In this document: positions 7,179 through 14,906 of the stretch, piece after piece | How the letters are laid out: the number at the start of each line of letters is the position of its first letter | How positions within the stretch are numbered: position 1 is the first letter of the stretch | NCBI GenBank assembly: GCA_050485385.1 | Contig: JBJHBG010000091.1 | Coordinates: forward strand, 1-20,560 | DNA length: 20,560 bases | Source: RECO01 sp050485385 | Lineage (GTDB): Bacteria; Pseudomonadota; Alphaproteobacteria; Geminicoccales; Geminicoccaceae | Reading direction: 5' to 3' | Notes under the pieces: generated by a model | The model's input: the letters and a program-made list of their open reading frames with translations, nothing else | The model's database searches: none | What the model was told of the DNA's origin: nothing | Made by a program: the position numbers and the translations under genes

Positions 7179-7638
7179 CTTTAGCTACTTGCCCTGATGA
7201 AGAAGGGATCAAGACCGTAAGAGTGGTCGTAGCTGACCAGCTCGTCCGCTTTAGCTACTTGCCCTGATGAAGAAGGGATCAAGACCCTTCATAACGACAC
7301 GGGCAACCGTGCCGCTTGCCTTTAGCTACTTGCCCTGATGAAGAAGGGATCAAGACTCGATACTCGCCCGAGGGTTGGCGCGGCATGCGACTTTAGCTAC
7401 TTGCCCTGATGAAGAAGGGATCAAGACTAGAGCGCTTCGGCGCGGTCATCACCGAAGCGGGCTTTAGCTACTTGCCCTGATGAAGAAGGGATCAAGACAA
7501 ATGCGGAAGCCCTTGGCGTCGGTCATCTGTCTTTAGCTACTTGCCCTGATGAAGAAGGGATCAAGACCCGATCGGCTGCGGGGGCTGGACTGGGCCGCGA
7601 ACTTTAGCTACTTGCCATGATGAAGAAGGGATGCCGTC
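7179..7638 (+). CRISPR. CRISPR array 1: 7 repeats, 6 spacers (type III-A)
   Basis: The 37-nt repeat begins CTTTAGCTACTTGCC and ends AAGGGATCAAGAC. Repeats start at 7179, 7249, 7320, 7391, 7462, 7531 and 7602. Spacers are 32-34 nt. Within the repeat, CCCT (positions 14-17) can pair with AGGG (26-29) around an 8-nt loop. The 8 nt after that stem, ATCAAGAC, would be the crRNA 5' tag, similar to the common ATTGAAAC type. The last repeat, at 7602, has C16 changed to A and loses the final CAAGAC, marking the trailer end. Leader at left and degenerate repeat at right both give plus-strand transcription. All internal repeats carry AG at positions 5-6, unlike array 2. Confidence 0.98.
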
Positions 7639-7926
7639 GAGCGGCGTGAGGCTGCGCCGGCGGACGTCTTGCGGGACCCCCGGCGCGGCCAGCGGCGCGG
7701 GCGGGGGCAGCGTTTTCCGCCTTCTGCGCGACGTCGACGATCAGAAAGCCTCGAGGCCAAGGAACAAGCTTGCCGGTCTCGACATGCAAGGACGGCGCGC
7801 GTCCACTCGGGCGCCTCGCTCCGGGAGACGGCGTATGGGGCCGCTCGTTCCTGACGACCTTCGCTTCGCCCGCGCTCGGGCGCCGGCGCGCGCTTGGCGC
7901 CGGGCGTGCGCCGGAGGGCGGCGCCG
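7639..7926. other. Interval between array 1 and the csm operon
   Basis: I see no credible gene; long open frames here are GC-driven shadows. The csm operon either reads through from array 1 or starts from a promoter here that I cannot identify. The right end holds GC-rich repeated GGCGCC hexamers near 7880-7900 and a GGAGG ribosome site at 7913-7917 for the next gene. Confidence 0.4.
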
Positions 7927-9057
7927 ATGACGTTGCCCTCCGCCCCGGAGGCGTACCCGCGGCGGGTGCTCTTGGCCGTCGCCGGGCTGACGCCGCAGAC
8001 CGTGAGCGAGACGATCTGGGCGCTCGCAACTGCCGAGCCGCCCTGGGTGCCGACGGAACTCCGCATCGTCACCACCGCCCCCGGACGCGAGCGCGTTCGG
8101 CTGCTGCTGCTCGACCCGGACGACGGGGCGCTGGCGGCGTTGGCGCGCGACCTCGACCGACCCGAACTGGTCGCGGTGGCGAACGAGCGGAGCCTCGTGG
8201 TGGTTACGGTCGCCGGGAGGGCGTTGGAGGACGTCGACAGCCCAGAGGCCCACGTCGCCGTCGCCGACGCGCTGCTCGACGAGGTCCGGGCGGTTACGGA
8301 GGATCCGGACGCGGCGCTGCACGTCAGCCTCGCCGGTGGCCGCAAGACCATGGGCTTCTTCGCCGGCCACGCCCTGTCGCTTCTGGGCCGTGCGCAGGAT
8401 CGACTTTCCCACGTCCTGGTCGACCCCGCTGCCGAGGGCCATCCCCAGTTCTTCTTCCCGCCGCGGCGGCCGCGCGTGCTCTTGGCGATGGGAACCGGCC
8501 AGCCGTTCCGGCCGACGCCGGACATGGTGCGGCTGGTGGACATCCCCTTCGTCCGGCTCCGCGACGGCCTGCCGCCCTCGCTGCTGCGCGATCGCGGCGG
8601 CTATGCCGAGACGGTGGCCGCAGCCCAGCGCGCCCTGCAACCGCCCAAGCTGGTGATCGACTTGACCGGACGCGCCATCGTTGCCGCCGGCGTGCGCTTG
8701 GCCATGCCGCCGCTGCAGGCTGCCTTCCTCGTGTGGCTGGCGCGGCAACGGGCCGGCGGCGACGCCGCCGCGGTGCGCTGGGACGAAGCCGACCCCAAGG
8801 AACTGGCGGCGGCCTACGGCGACTGGCTCGGGCCGGCGCACCCGGACGTCGCGGCGTTTCGCCGGCGCTATGCGGACGGGCTGGAGAAAGAGCGCTTCGA
8901 CGAATGGAAAACGCGCCACGACAAGCTTGTGCGGGCTGCCCTCGGCGCCGCTGCCGGACCATACCGAATCGTCGCGGTCGGCAAACGGCCGCGAACGCGC
9001 TTTCGTCTAGCGATAGACGCGAGCGCCATCGTCTGGATGAACGCCCGGAGCGATTGA
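7927..9057 (+). CDS. CARF-domain protein, NE0113 family (TIGR02584/PF09623-type), possible ring nuclease
   Basis: This 376-residue protein begins (from the ATG at 7927, behind GGAGG) with RRVLLAVAGLTPQTVSETIWAL, the characteristic NE0113-family start, at about residues 12-33. LHVSLAGGRKTMGFFAGHAL follows at about residues 131-150 and then QDRLSHVLVDP. These form a CARF-type Rossmann fold that binds cyclic oligoadenylates in type III systems. Members are often annotated as Csm6-like ring nucleases. The C-terminal part (about 210-376) contains PPLQAAFLVWLARQRAGG, suggestive of a winged helix. I find no HEPN R-X4-6-H motif, so RNase activity of the Csm6 type is not expected. It is the first gene of the csm operon and abuts cas10. 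A signal-degrading or transcription-regulating role is inference. Confidence 0.85.
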   Translation: MTLPSAPEAYPRRVLLAVAGLTPQTVSETIWALATAEPPWVPTELRIVTTAPGRERVRLLLLDPDDGALAALARDLDRPELVAVANERSLVVVTVAGRALEDVDSPEAHVAVADALLDEVRAVTEDPDAALHVSLAGGRKTMGFFAGHALSLLGRAQDRLSHVLVDPAAEGHPQFFFPPRRPRVLLAMGTGQPFRPTPDMVRLVDIPFVRLRDGLPPSLLRDRGGYAETVAAAQRALQPPKLVIDLTGRAIVAAGVRLAMPPLQAAFLVWLARQRAGGDAAAVRWDEADPKELAAAYGDWLGPAHPDVAAFRRRYADGLEKERFDEWKTRHDKLVRAALGAAAGPYRIVAVGKRPRTRFRLAIDASAIVWMNARSD

Positions 9058-11568
9058 GTGGACGACCGCCTGCCCAGCATCGACGAAACGGCCGTCGCCG
9101 CGTTCCTGCACGACGTCGGCAAGGTCGAGCAGCGCGCCGCCCCGGACCTCCAAGCCTTGCCGGAGCGCTCGCGCAACCTGGAGAGCGTGGTGCTGCCGGT
9201 CTTCGACGGCCGCTACAGCCATTTCCACGCGCTCTTCACCGACGCCTTCTTCGAGTGGGCGATGGACCGGCGGGCCTGGCCGCCGACGGCCATCGACCTG
9301 CACCGGGTGCGCCAGCTCGCAATCTACCACCACCGGCCGGACACCCACCGCTTTCCCTGGACCCAGATGATCGCCGAGGCCGACCGTCTGTCGTCGGGGC
9401 TCGACCGCAAGCAGGGGGACATGGAGCAGGAGCGCGACCCGAGCCGACAGGCCTATCGCCGCACGCCGTTGTCGTCGACCGTCAGCAGGCTCCGGCTCGA
9501 TGCGGGCCGCACGCCGCTGCCACTGCCGCTCGCCGATCTGGCGCCCGAGCACCTGTTCCCGGACGCCAACCTCGACCCCGGACGCCTGCCGGATGCCTAT
9601 GTCCGGGTGCGCGACGGCTTTCGGGCCGACTTCGCCGCGCTGGCGGCCGCGCATCAGGGCAACGTCGAGCTGTTCCATGCCGGCCTGATCACGGCGTCCG
9701 AGCGTTGGTTGTGGGCGGTGCCGTCGTCGACCGTGGACCAGCCAGACGTCGGCCTGCACGACCACGCCTTGTCGACCGCTGCGATCGCCGCCTGCCTGCA
9801 CGCCTTTCACGCGGCCGAGGGCAGCCTCGGCGATGCGACCGCCATCGGCGACCGGCGGCACCCCAAGTTCCGGCTCCTGGAAGGCGATCTTTCCGGCATC
9901 CAGACGAGCCTCTTTCGACTGGCGCGGCAGCAGGTGAAGGGGGCGGCACGCATCCTGCGGGCGCGGTCGTTCCTGATGGGGGCTTTGCTCGATGCCGCCG
10001 CGCTCTTGGTCCGCCGCGAACTCGGCCTGCCGCCCTACGTCGTGCTGCAATCGGCCGGCGGTAAGTTCCAGATGCTGGTACCCGCCCTGGCCAGCGTCGA
10101 GCCGGCGCTGGAGGCCCTGCGGGCGCGCTTCGACGCGTGGCTGGTGGAGCGCTATGCCGGCGATCTCGCCTTGAACCTCGCCCTCGGTCCGGCGTTCGCA
10201 GCGGAAGGCTTCCAGAAGGCCAACTGGCCGCACACGCTGCGCCAATTGCGCCAAGCTGCCGAGGACGCCAAGCAGCGGCCGCTTGCTACGGCCTATGCGC
10301 GGCCCGTGCTGGGCGGCGACTACGAGGCGGGGGCCGACGGCGCCTGCCCGACCTGCGGGGTGCGGCCGCGCCGGCCGGAGCTGGCGGACGGCGGCGAGGC
10401 ACGCTGCCGCGCCTGTCACGACGAGCACCGCCTCGGCCGCCGGCTGCCCGATCTCCAGGCCAGTCTGTGGCGCAACGTCGAGGGCACGACCGAAGGCATC
10501 GCCCTGTTCGACCGGCTACGGGTCGTCGTTGCGGCCGAGAAACCGCATCCCGGCCCCGACCTCGTTGCGGCGTGGCAGCCCCGCTCCGCCGGCCATCCCT
10601 GGCCACCGGCCGACCGCTTCCTCGCCAACCACGTGCCGCGGTTCGGGGCGGGCGAATGGGACCACGAACGCTACCGCCCGGTCGTCGATGCGTTGCAGAG
10701 CGTGGAGGAAAAGGAGGCCTGGCGGGCCGAGGGGATCAAGACCTTTCACCATCTCGCCTGCGAGGACCGGGAGCTGGCGAAGGGCCGCTGGCACGGCCGG
10801 CCGTTGCTGGCGGTGCTCAAGGCCGACGTGGATCGGCTCGGCCAGCTCTTTACGCGCGGGCTGGGCGACGACCGTACCGTCGGGCGGGTCGTCGCGCTGT
10901 CGCGCCAAATCGACGCCTTCTTCACCGGCTGGCTGACCCATCACCTGCGGACCCGGGCACCGAACGTCTACACCGTCTATGCCGGCGGCGACGACCTGCT
11001 GCTGATCGGCCCTTGGCTGACGACCATCCGGCTGGCGGCCGATCTCAACGCCGCCTTCCGGCGCTTCGCAGGCGAGAACCCGGACGTCACCCTGTCCGCC
11101 GGCATCGAGCTGGCCGACCCGAAGGAGCCGCTCGTCCGCATCGTCGAGCGCGCCGAGCGGCGGTTGGCGGCGGCCAAGGAGGGCGTGCGGAACAAGGAGG
11201 GCGGGCGGAACCAGGTCTCGCTCGTGCTGCCCAAGAACGGCGCGATCGGCTGGCCGGAACTCGACTGGGCGCTCGAAGCCGGCGACCGGCTCCACGCCAT
11301 GATCGGTGCCGGCGAGCTGGCGACGGCCTTCGTCTACAAGCTCCTGTGGTTCGCCGACCGCAAGGCGAAGGCGGAGGCGGGCGACCACGACGCAGCCGAT
11401 TGGGCGGCAAAGTACCGCTACCACCTGGCGCGGCAAGCGAGCGAGAAACGTCTGCACGGGGCGGCGCGCGACGCCTTCGAGCAGCGGTTCCACGAGTTGC
11501 TCGGTGCCGCCGGCGAGCCGAAGCCCGCCCGCATCCCGATCACCCTGGCGCTCTACCGCAACCGCTGA
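9058..11568 (+). CDS. cas10: Cas10/Csm1, large subunit of the type III-A complex
   Basis: This 836-residue protein starts at GTG 9058, directly after the previous stop, with GGAG at 9047-9050. The N-terminal HD nuclease motif is present as FLHDVGK (His18-Asp19), with a further YHHRPD motif. The first Palm domain carries GDLSGIQ at about 276-282. A zinc-finger-like segment has CPTC at 430-433 and a second C-x-x-C (CRAC) about 20 residues on. The second Palm domain has ADVDRLG and the cyclase motif GGDD at 643-646. Cas10 makes cyclic oligoadenylates through GGDD and can cut ssDNA through HD when the complex binds target RNA. Both sites look intact, so both activities are expected. Length fits Csm1. 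Confidence 0.97.
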   Translation: MDDRLPSIDETAVAAFLHDVGKVEQRAAPDLQALPERSRNLESVVLPVFDGRYSHFHALFTDAFFEWAMDRRAWPPTAIDLHRVRQLAIYHHRPDTHRFPWTQMIAEADRLSSGLDRKQGDMEQERDPSRQAYRRTPLSSTVSRLRLDAGRTPLPLPLADLAPEHLFPDANLDPGRLPDAYVRVRDGFRADFAALAAAHQGNVELFHAGLITASERWLWAVPSSTVDQPDVGLHDHALSTAAIAACLHAFHAAEGSLGDATAIGDRRHPKFRLLEGDLSGIQTSLFRLARQQVKGAARILRARSFLMGALLDAAALLVRRELGLPPYVVLQSAGGKFQMLVPALASVEPALEALRARFDAWLVERYAGDLALNLALGPAFAAEGFQKANWPHTLRQLRQAAEDAKQRPLATAYARPVLGGDYEAGADGACPTCGVRPRRPELADGGEARCRACHDEHRLGRRLPDLQASLWRNVEGTTEGIALFDRLRVVVAAEKPHPGPDLVAAWQPRSAGHPWPPADRFLANHVPRFGAGEWDHERYRPVVDALQSVEEKEAWRAEGIKTFHHLACEDRELAKGRWHGRPLLAVLKADVDRLGQLFTRGLGDDRTVGRVVALSRQIDAFFTGWLTHHLRTRAPNVYTVYAGGDDLLLIGPWLTTIRLAADLNAAFRRFAGENPDVTLSAGIELADPKEPLVRIVERAERRLAAAKEGVRNKEGGRNQVSLVLPKNGAIGWPELDWALEAGDRLHAMIGAGELATAFVYKLLWFADRKAKAEAGDHDAADWAAKYRYHLARQASEKRLHGAARDAFEQRFHELLGAAGEPKPARIPITLALYRNR

Positions 11569-11577
11569 GGAGGCAAC

Positions 11578-12063
11578 ATGGCCAACCCCAACCGAATGGG
11601 CTCCAGGCCACCGCACGGGGGCGGCGGCAGGGGCAACGAGCCGGACATGGCAGCACTGCTGAAGCCGCCGGCACAGCCGATCCGCTACTTCGTCGATGGG
11701 TCGAACGGCAAGCCCGCATTGAACCGCGATCTGGTCGGACGGGATGCCGAGGACTTGGCGGCCCGCATCAAGCAGATGGACAACACGCAGCTTCGCCGGT
11801 TCTACACGCCGGTGGTGAGCCTGCGCGACCGCGCCATCGCCGGCCGCATTTCCGACGAGGACGTCCAGGCGGAACTGGCCCTGCTCAAGGCGCGGGTAGC
11901 CTACGCGTTCAAGCGGCCGGGCGCGCGGGTGCCGTCCGACCTCGTGCGTCTGTTCACCGACCATGCGGCAAGTGTGAAGACCTGCGACGACTTCGTCGCC
12001 TTCGCGCGGCATTTCGAGGCCGTCGTCGCCTACCACCGCGCCCTGTCGACCCGGGGCGGATGA
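11578..12063 (+). CDS. csm2: Csm2, small subunit
   Basis: This 161-residue protein starts at ATG 11578 behind GAGGAGG at 11567-11573, 9 nt after the cas10 stop. The first 25 residues are Gly/Arg-rich and probably disordered. The core has AEDLAARIKQMDNTQLRRFY, a pattern close to the LT.sQLRkFy helix of Csm2 proteins. Next come LALLKARVAYAFKRPG and a C-terminal helix ending HFEAVVAYHRAL. Csm2 is helical and lines the inner filament of the complex, contacting the target RNA. The call rests on that pattern plus its position between cas10 and csm3. It is somewhat longer than many Csm2 proteins because of the N-terminal tail. Confidence 0.9.
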   Translation: MANPNRMGSRPPHGGGGRGNEPDMAALLKPPAQPIRYFVDGSNGKPALNRDLVGRDAEDLAARIKQMDNTQLRRFYTPVVSLRDRAIAGRISDEDVQAELALLKARVAYAFKRPGARVPSDLVRLFTDHAASVKTCDDFVAFARHFEAVVAYHRALSTRGG

Positions 12064-12073
12064 GGAAAAGATC

Positions 12074-12847
12074 ATGACCCAACCGCAGTTCCTCGGCCGT
12101 GCCACGATCTCCGCGCGGCTGGTCGTCAAGACCGGCCTGCACGTCGGTGCGGGCAAGGACAAGATCGAGATCGGCGGCGTCGACAACCCGGTCGTCCGCC
12201 ATCCGCACAGCCGCGAGCCCTACGTTCCGGGATCCTCGATCAAGGGCAAGCTGCGCTTCATGCTGGAGTGGGCGTTCAGCAAGATCGACGCGGACGGCAA
12301 TGTGTGGGGCTGGAACCGCAACGACACGTACGACACCAACGACCCCATCCTGCGGATCTTCGGCACCGCCCTCGACGAGAAGTCCTTCCGCGGCGGGCCC
12401 ACGCGTCTGATAGTCCGTGACGCCGTGCTCAACGCTGAGTGGTTGACCAAAGCCAATGGCCAAGGCTGGGAACTCGTAGAAGAGAAAACGGAGGTGGTGA
12501 TCGACCGTATTGCAGGAAGGGCAGGAGGTGCGGGGCCTCGCATGACCGAGCGCGTCCCGGCCGGAGCGGTGTTCGACCTCGGGATGGTCTTCCGGCTCTA
12601 TGCCGTCGACGGCGATGGCGGGCGGCACGACTGGGCCTGCCTCAACTGGCTGTTGCAGGGCCTCGCCATGCTGGAGGAGGACGCGCTCGGCGGCTCCGGC
12701 TCGCGCGGCTACGGGCGGATCGCGTTCGAGGACCTGCAGGTCGCCTTCGACGGCGAGGTGACCCGCCTCGACAACAACGCCTTCCGCGGCCGACGCTTCG
12801 ACCCTGCCAAGGCCGCCGAGATCGTGCCATGCCCCTTTGGCGCCTGA
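12074..12847 (+). CDS. csm3: Csm3, backbone RAMP subunit and target-RNA slicer
   Basis: This is a 257-residue RAMP protein with GAGGAAAAG before the ATG at 12074. It shows LVVKTGLHVGAGKDKIEIGG, then VDNPVVRH with Asp37 in the place of the catalytic Asp of known Csm3 proteins (Asp33 in Streptococcus thermophilus). After that comes YVPGSSIKGKLRF at 50-62 and a glycine-rich loop GGSGSRGYGRI at 206-216. Several copies form the backbone that holds crRNA, and each cuts target RNA at 6-nt steps. Because the Asp is kept, the complex should slice RNA. The start of csm4 lies inside the last 19 nt of this gene, indicating coupled translation. Confidence 0.97.
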   Translation: MTQPQFLGRATISARLVVKTGLHVGAGKDKIEIGGVDNPVVRHPHSREPYVPGSSIKGKLRFMLEWAFSKIDADGNVWGWNRNDTYDTNDPILRIFGTALDEKSFRGGPTRLIVRDAVLNAEWLTKANGQGWELVEEKTEVVIDRIAGRAGGAGPRMTERVPAGAVFDLGMVFRLYAVDGDGGRHDWACLNWLLQGLAMLEEDALGGSGSRGYGRIAFEDLQVAFDGEVTRLDNNAFRGRRFDPAKAAEIVPCPFGA

Positions 12848-13740
12848 CGCTGGAACTCCAGGGGCCGCTCGGCACGCCGCTCACCTCCGGTACGCTGTTC
12901 GGCCACCTCTGCTGGGCCATGCTGCGCCGCGAAGGCGAGGCGGCGCTGGAGGCTTGGCTCACGGCCATCGCGGCCGGCGAGGCGACGTTGCGGGTTTCGG
13001 ATGCGCTGCCCAAGGACCACCTGCCGCGCCCCTTGCTGCGCCCGCAGCCGCCGGACGAAGGGCTCGACACGGCCGCCGCCGATGCGGCCAAGAAACAGAG
13101 CAAGAAGCGCTGGCTGCGGCGCGCCGATTGGCTGCGCCATCGCCAGGGGCTCGATGCAGCGCGATTGTCGCCGCTCCTGGTCGACGCCGCCAGGCTGGAC
13201 GACCTGCACGCCCACAACCGGATCGACCGCCGCACCGGCACCACGCCCACCGAGGGCGGCGGCCTGTGGTTCGTCGAGGACGACTGGAGCTACGCCTTGG
13301 CGCCCGAGCGCGACCTCTACGCCCTGACCGACCTGGACCCGGAGGGGCTGCACCACCTGCTGGCGGACGTCGGCGCCGAGGGCTACGGGCGCGATGCCAC
13401 CTACGGTCGCGGCCGTTTCACGGTGCACCCGCCGGCGCTCGACGACGACCTCCTCCGCCACGCGGGCAACCGCCTGATGAGCCTGTCGCACGGCTGCCTG
13501 GACGAGACCATGCAGGCGCCGCGCTACGAGCGCTTCACCCACTTCGGGAAGGTCGCCGCGGTGCTGGCCGCGCGCACCGGCCGACCGTTCAAGCGTCCGG
13601 TGCTGCTGACGAAGCCGGGCGCCACCTTCGATGCAGGGCCCGGACCGTTCGGTCGCCTGCTCGCGGACGTCCACCAGGACGACGCCCGCGTACGCCACGA
13701 CGCCCAGCACCTCGCCATCCCGTTCACGGAGGCCGCCTGA
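12829..13740 (+). CDS. csm4: Csm4, crRNA 5'-tag-binding RAMP subunit
   Basis: This 303-residue RAMP protein starts at ATG 12829 (MPLWRLTLELQGPLGTPL), chosen because RAMP sequence begins at once and the overlap with csm3 is only 19 nt. LTSGTLFGHLCWAMLRR at residues 19-35 is the typical Csm4 first-strand and helix region. EGYGRDATYGRGRFTV at about 184-199 is its glycine-rich loop. A basic linker with KKQSKKRWLRR sits near residue 90. Csm4 caps the Cas10 end of the backbone and grips the 5' tag of crRNA. The open frame extends far upstream into csm3, but that part is shadow sequence. The stop overlaps the csm5 start by one base (TGATG). Confidence 0.93.
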   Translation: MPLWRLTLELQGPLGTPLTSGTLFGHLCWAMLRREGEAALEAWLTAIAAGEATLRVSDALPKDHLPRPLLRPQPPDEGLDTAAADAAKKQSKKRWLRRADWLRHRQGLDAARLSPLLVDAARLDDLHAHNRIDRRTGTTPTEGGGLWFVEDDWSYALAPERDLYALTDLDPEGLHHLLADVGAEGYGRDATYGRGRFTVHPPALDDDLLRHAGNRLMSLSHGCLDETMQAPRYERFTHFGKVAAVLAARTGRPFKRPVLLTKPGATFDAGPGPFGRLLADVHQDDARVRHDAQHLAIPFTEAA

Positions 13741-14906
13741 TGCACGGCGACGTCGTCTGGAACCTCCAGGCCATCCCGCTGACGCCGATCCACGTCGGCG
13801 ACGGAACCACCTACCAGCCCGACGGTTACGACCTCCGCGAGGGCCATCTCTGCCGCTTCGACCCGCACCGGGTCATGCGCGAAATGGGCGCCGAGCAACG
13901 GCGGCTGTTCAACCAAGCCCTCGACGGCGGCCGCCTGCAGGAGGCGCAGGCCATCCTCCGCCGCAATGCCGACGACGCCCACGTCGAGGCCCGCATTCCG
14001 GTCGCGGAAGCTTCGGCCGGCGAGCTGCGCAAGGCCTTTCGCGACGACCGCCGCTACGGCTTGGTCAGCCCGTTCGTGCGCACCGGCGGACAACCGTACC
14101 TGCCGGGATCGACCGTGAAGGGTGCGCTGCGGACCGCTTGGCTCAGCCAGCGGGCAGGGAGTGCGGATCGGCGCGCGCTGGAGGGGGCGATGGCGGACGG
14201 GCCAGCGCGCAGCAAGGCGGAACGGGCGGAGCTGTTCTTGCTGGAGCGGGACCGGAACCGTGTCGAGCAGGACCCCTTCCGCTATCTGCACGTGCCCGAC
14301 GTGCCGCTCGACGGGGTGGCGAGCCGGATCGACCAGATCGTGAACTGGCGGCCCGAGACCGCAAGAGGCGAAGGTGCGGAGAACATCCAGCTGCACGTCG
14401 AGCGTCTGTTGTCCCTCGCCGACGGCACCGCGAGCGGCCTCAAGTTCCAAGTCCGCCTCGCCGCCGACAGCCGCCAAGAGGCCCTGCGTCGACGCGACGA
14501 GCGCCGGACGCCACGGGTGGTCCTGCTCGCCGACGAGCTGTGGCAGGCATCGCGCGAGTTTCACTGGCGCCTGTTCGAGCGGGAGCGCGCGCGCTTTTGG
14601 GATCGCTACCCGGAAACCCGCGACCGTCTCGCCGAGATCCTCCGTTTTCGCTTCGCCGGCCGCGATTTCGACGAGGCCGGCTGGCGCGCCACGCCCAGCG
14701 TCGCCCTCATGCGGCTCGGCCGCTTCGGGCACTTCGAGAGCAAGTCGTTGGAGTGCTACCGCTCACAGGTGCGGCCGCAGGACAGGACGCAGCGGCCGGT
14801 CGCCGAAGGCGCCACCCGGATGATCGTCGCATGCACCCACCGACAGAAAACCGCCCGCGTCCCTCTCGGCTGGATGCTCCTCATGCGCCTGAAGGACTCG
14901 GCGTGA
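13740..14906 (+). CDS. csm5: Csm5, RAMP subunit capping the crRNA 3' end
   Basis: This 388-residue RAMP protein starts at the ATG sharing its A with the csm4 stop. It opens with LQAIPLTPIHVGDGTTYQP (about residues 9-27) and has YLPGSTVKGALRTAWL at 120-135, the RAMP motif best conserved in Csm5. The middle section is charged and Arg-rich. The C-terminus contains LMRLGRFGHFESKSLE, the glycine-containing G-loop region of Csm5, at about 322-337. Csm5 sits at the far end of the filament and helps recruit nucleases that trim the crRNA 3' end. The gene order csm2-3-4-5 is canonical for III-A. The stop overlaps the next gene's GTG. Confidence 0.94.
   Translation: MHGDVVWNLQAIPLTPIHVGDGTTYQPDGYDLREGHLCRFDPHRVMREMGAEQRRLFNQALDGGRLQEAQAILRRNADDAHVEARIPVAEASAGELRKAFRDDRRYGLVSPFVRTGGQPYLPGSTVKGALRTAWLSQRAGSADRRALEGAMADGPARSKAERAELFLLERDRNRVEQDPFRYLHVPDVPLDGVASRIDQIVNWRPETARGEGAENIQLHVERLLSLADGTASGLKFQVRLAADSRQEALRRRDERRTPRVVLLADELWQASREFHWRLFERERARFWDRYPETRDRLAEILRFRFAGRDFDEAGWRATPSVALMRLGRFGHFESKSLECYRSQVRPQDRTQRPVAEGATRMIVACTHRQKTARVPLGWMLLMRLKDSA

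Noticed and set aside
7770..10064. 764-residue plus-strand open frame over array 1 trailer, the NE0113 gene and cas10
   Set aside because: Composition is dominated by Arg, Ala, Gly and Pro, as expected of an off-frame read through GC-rich genes. It overlaps two strongly supported genes and has no family motifs.
9058..11568. Possibility that the system is type III-B (Cmr)
   Set aside because: The subunit set and order (cas10 with HD, csm2, csm3, csm4, csm5) is that of III-A; no Cmr1 or Cmr6-like RAMP was seen.
10137..12077. 646-residue plus-strand open frame across cas10 and csm2
   Set aside because: Same low-complexity composition; it is an off-frame shadow of Cas10 and Csm2.
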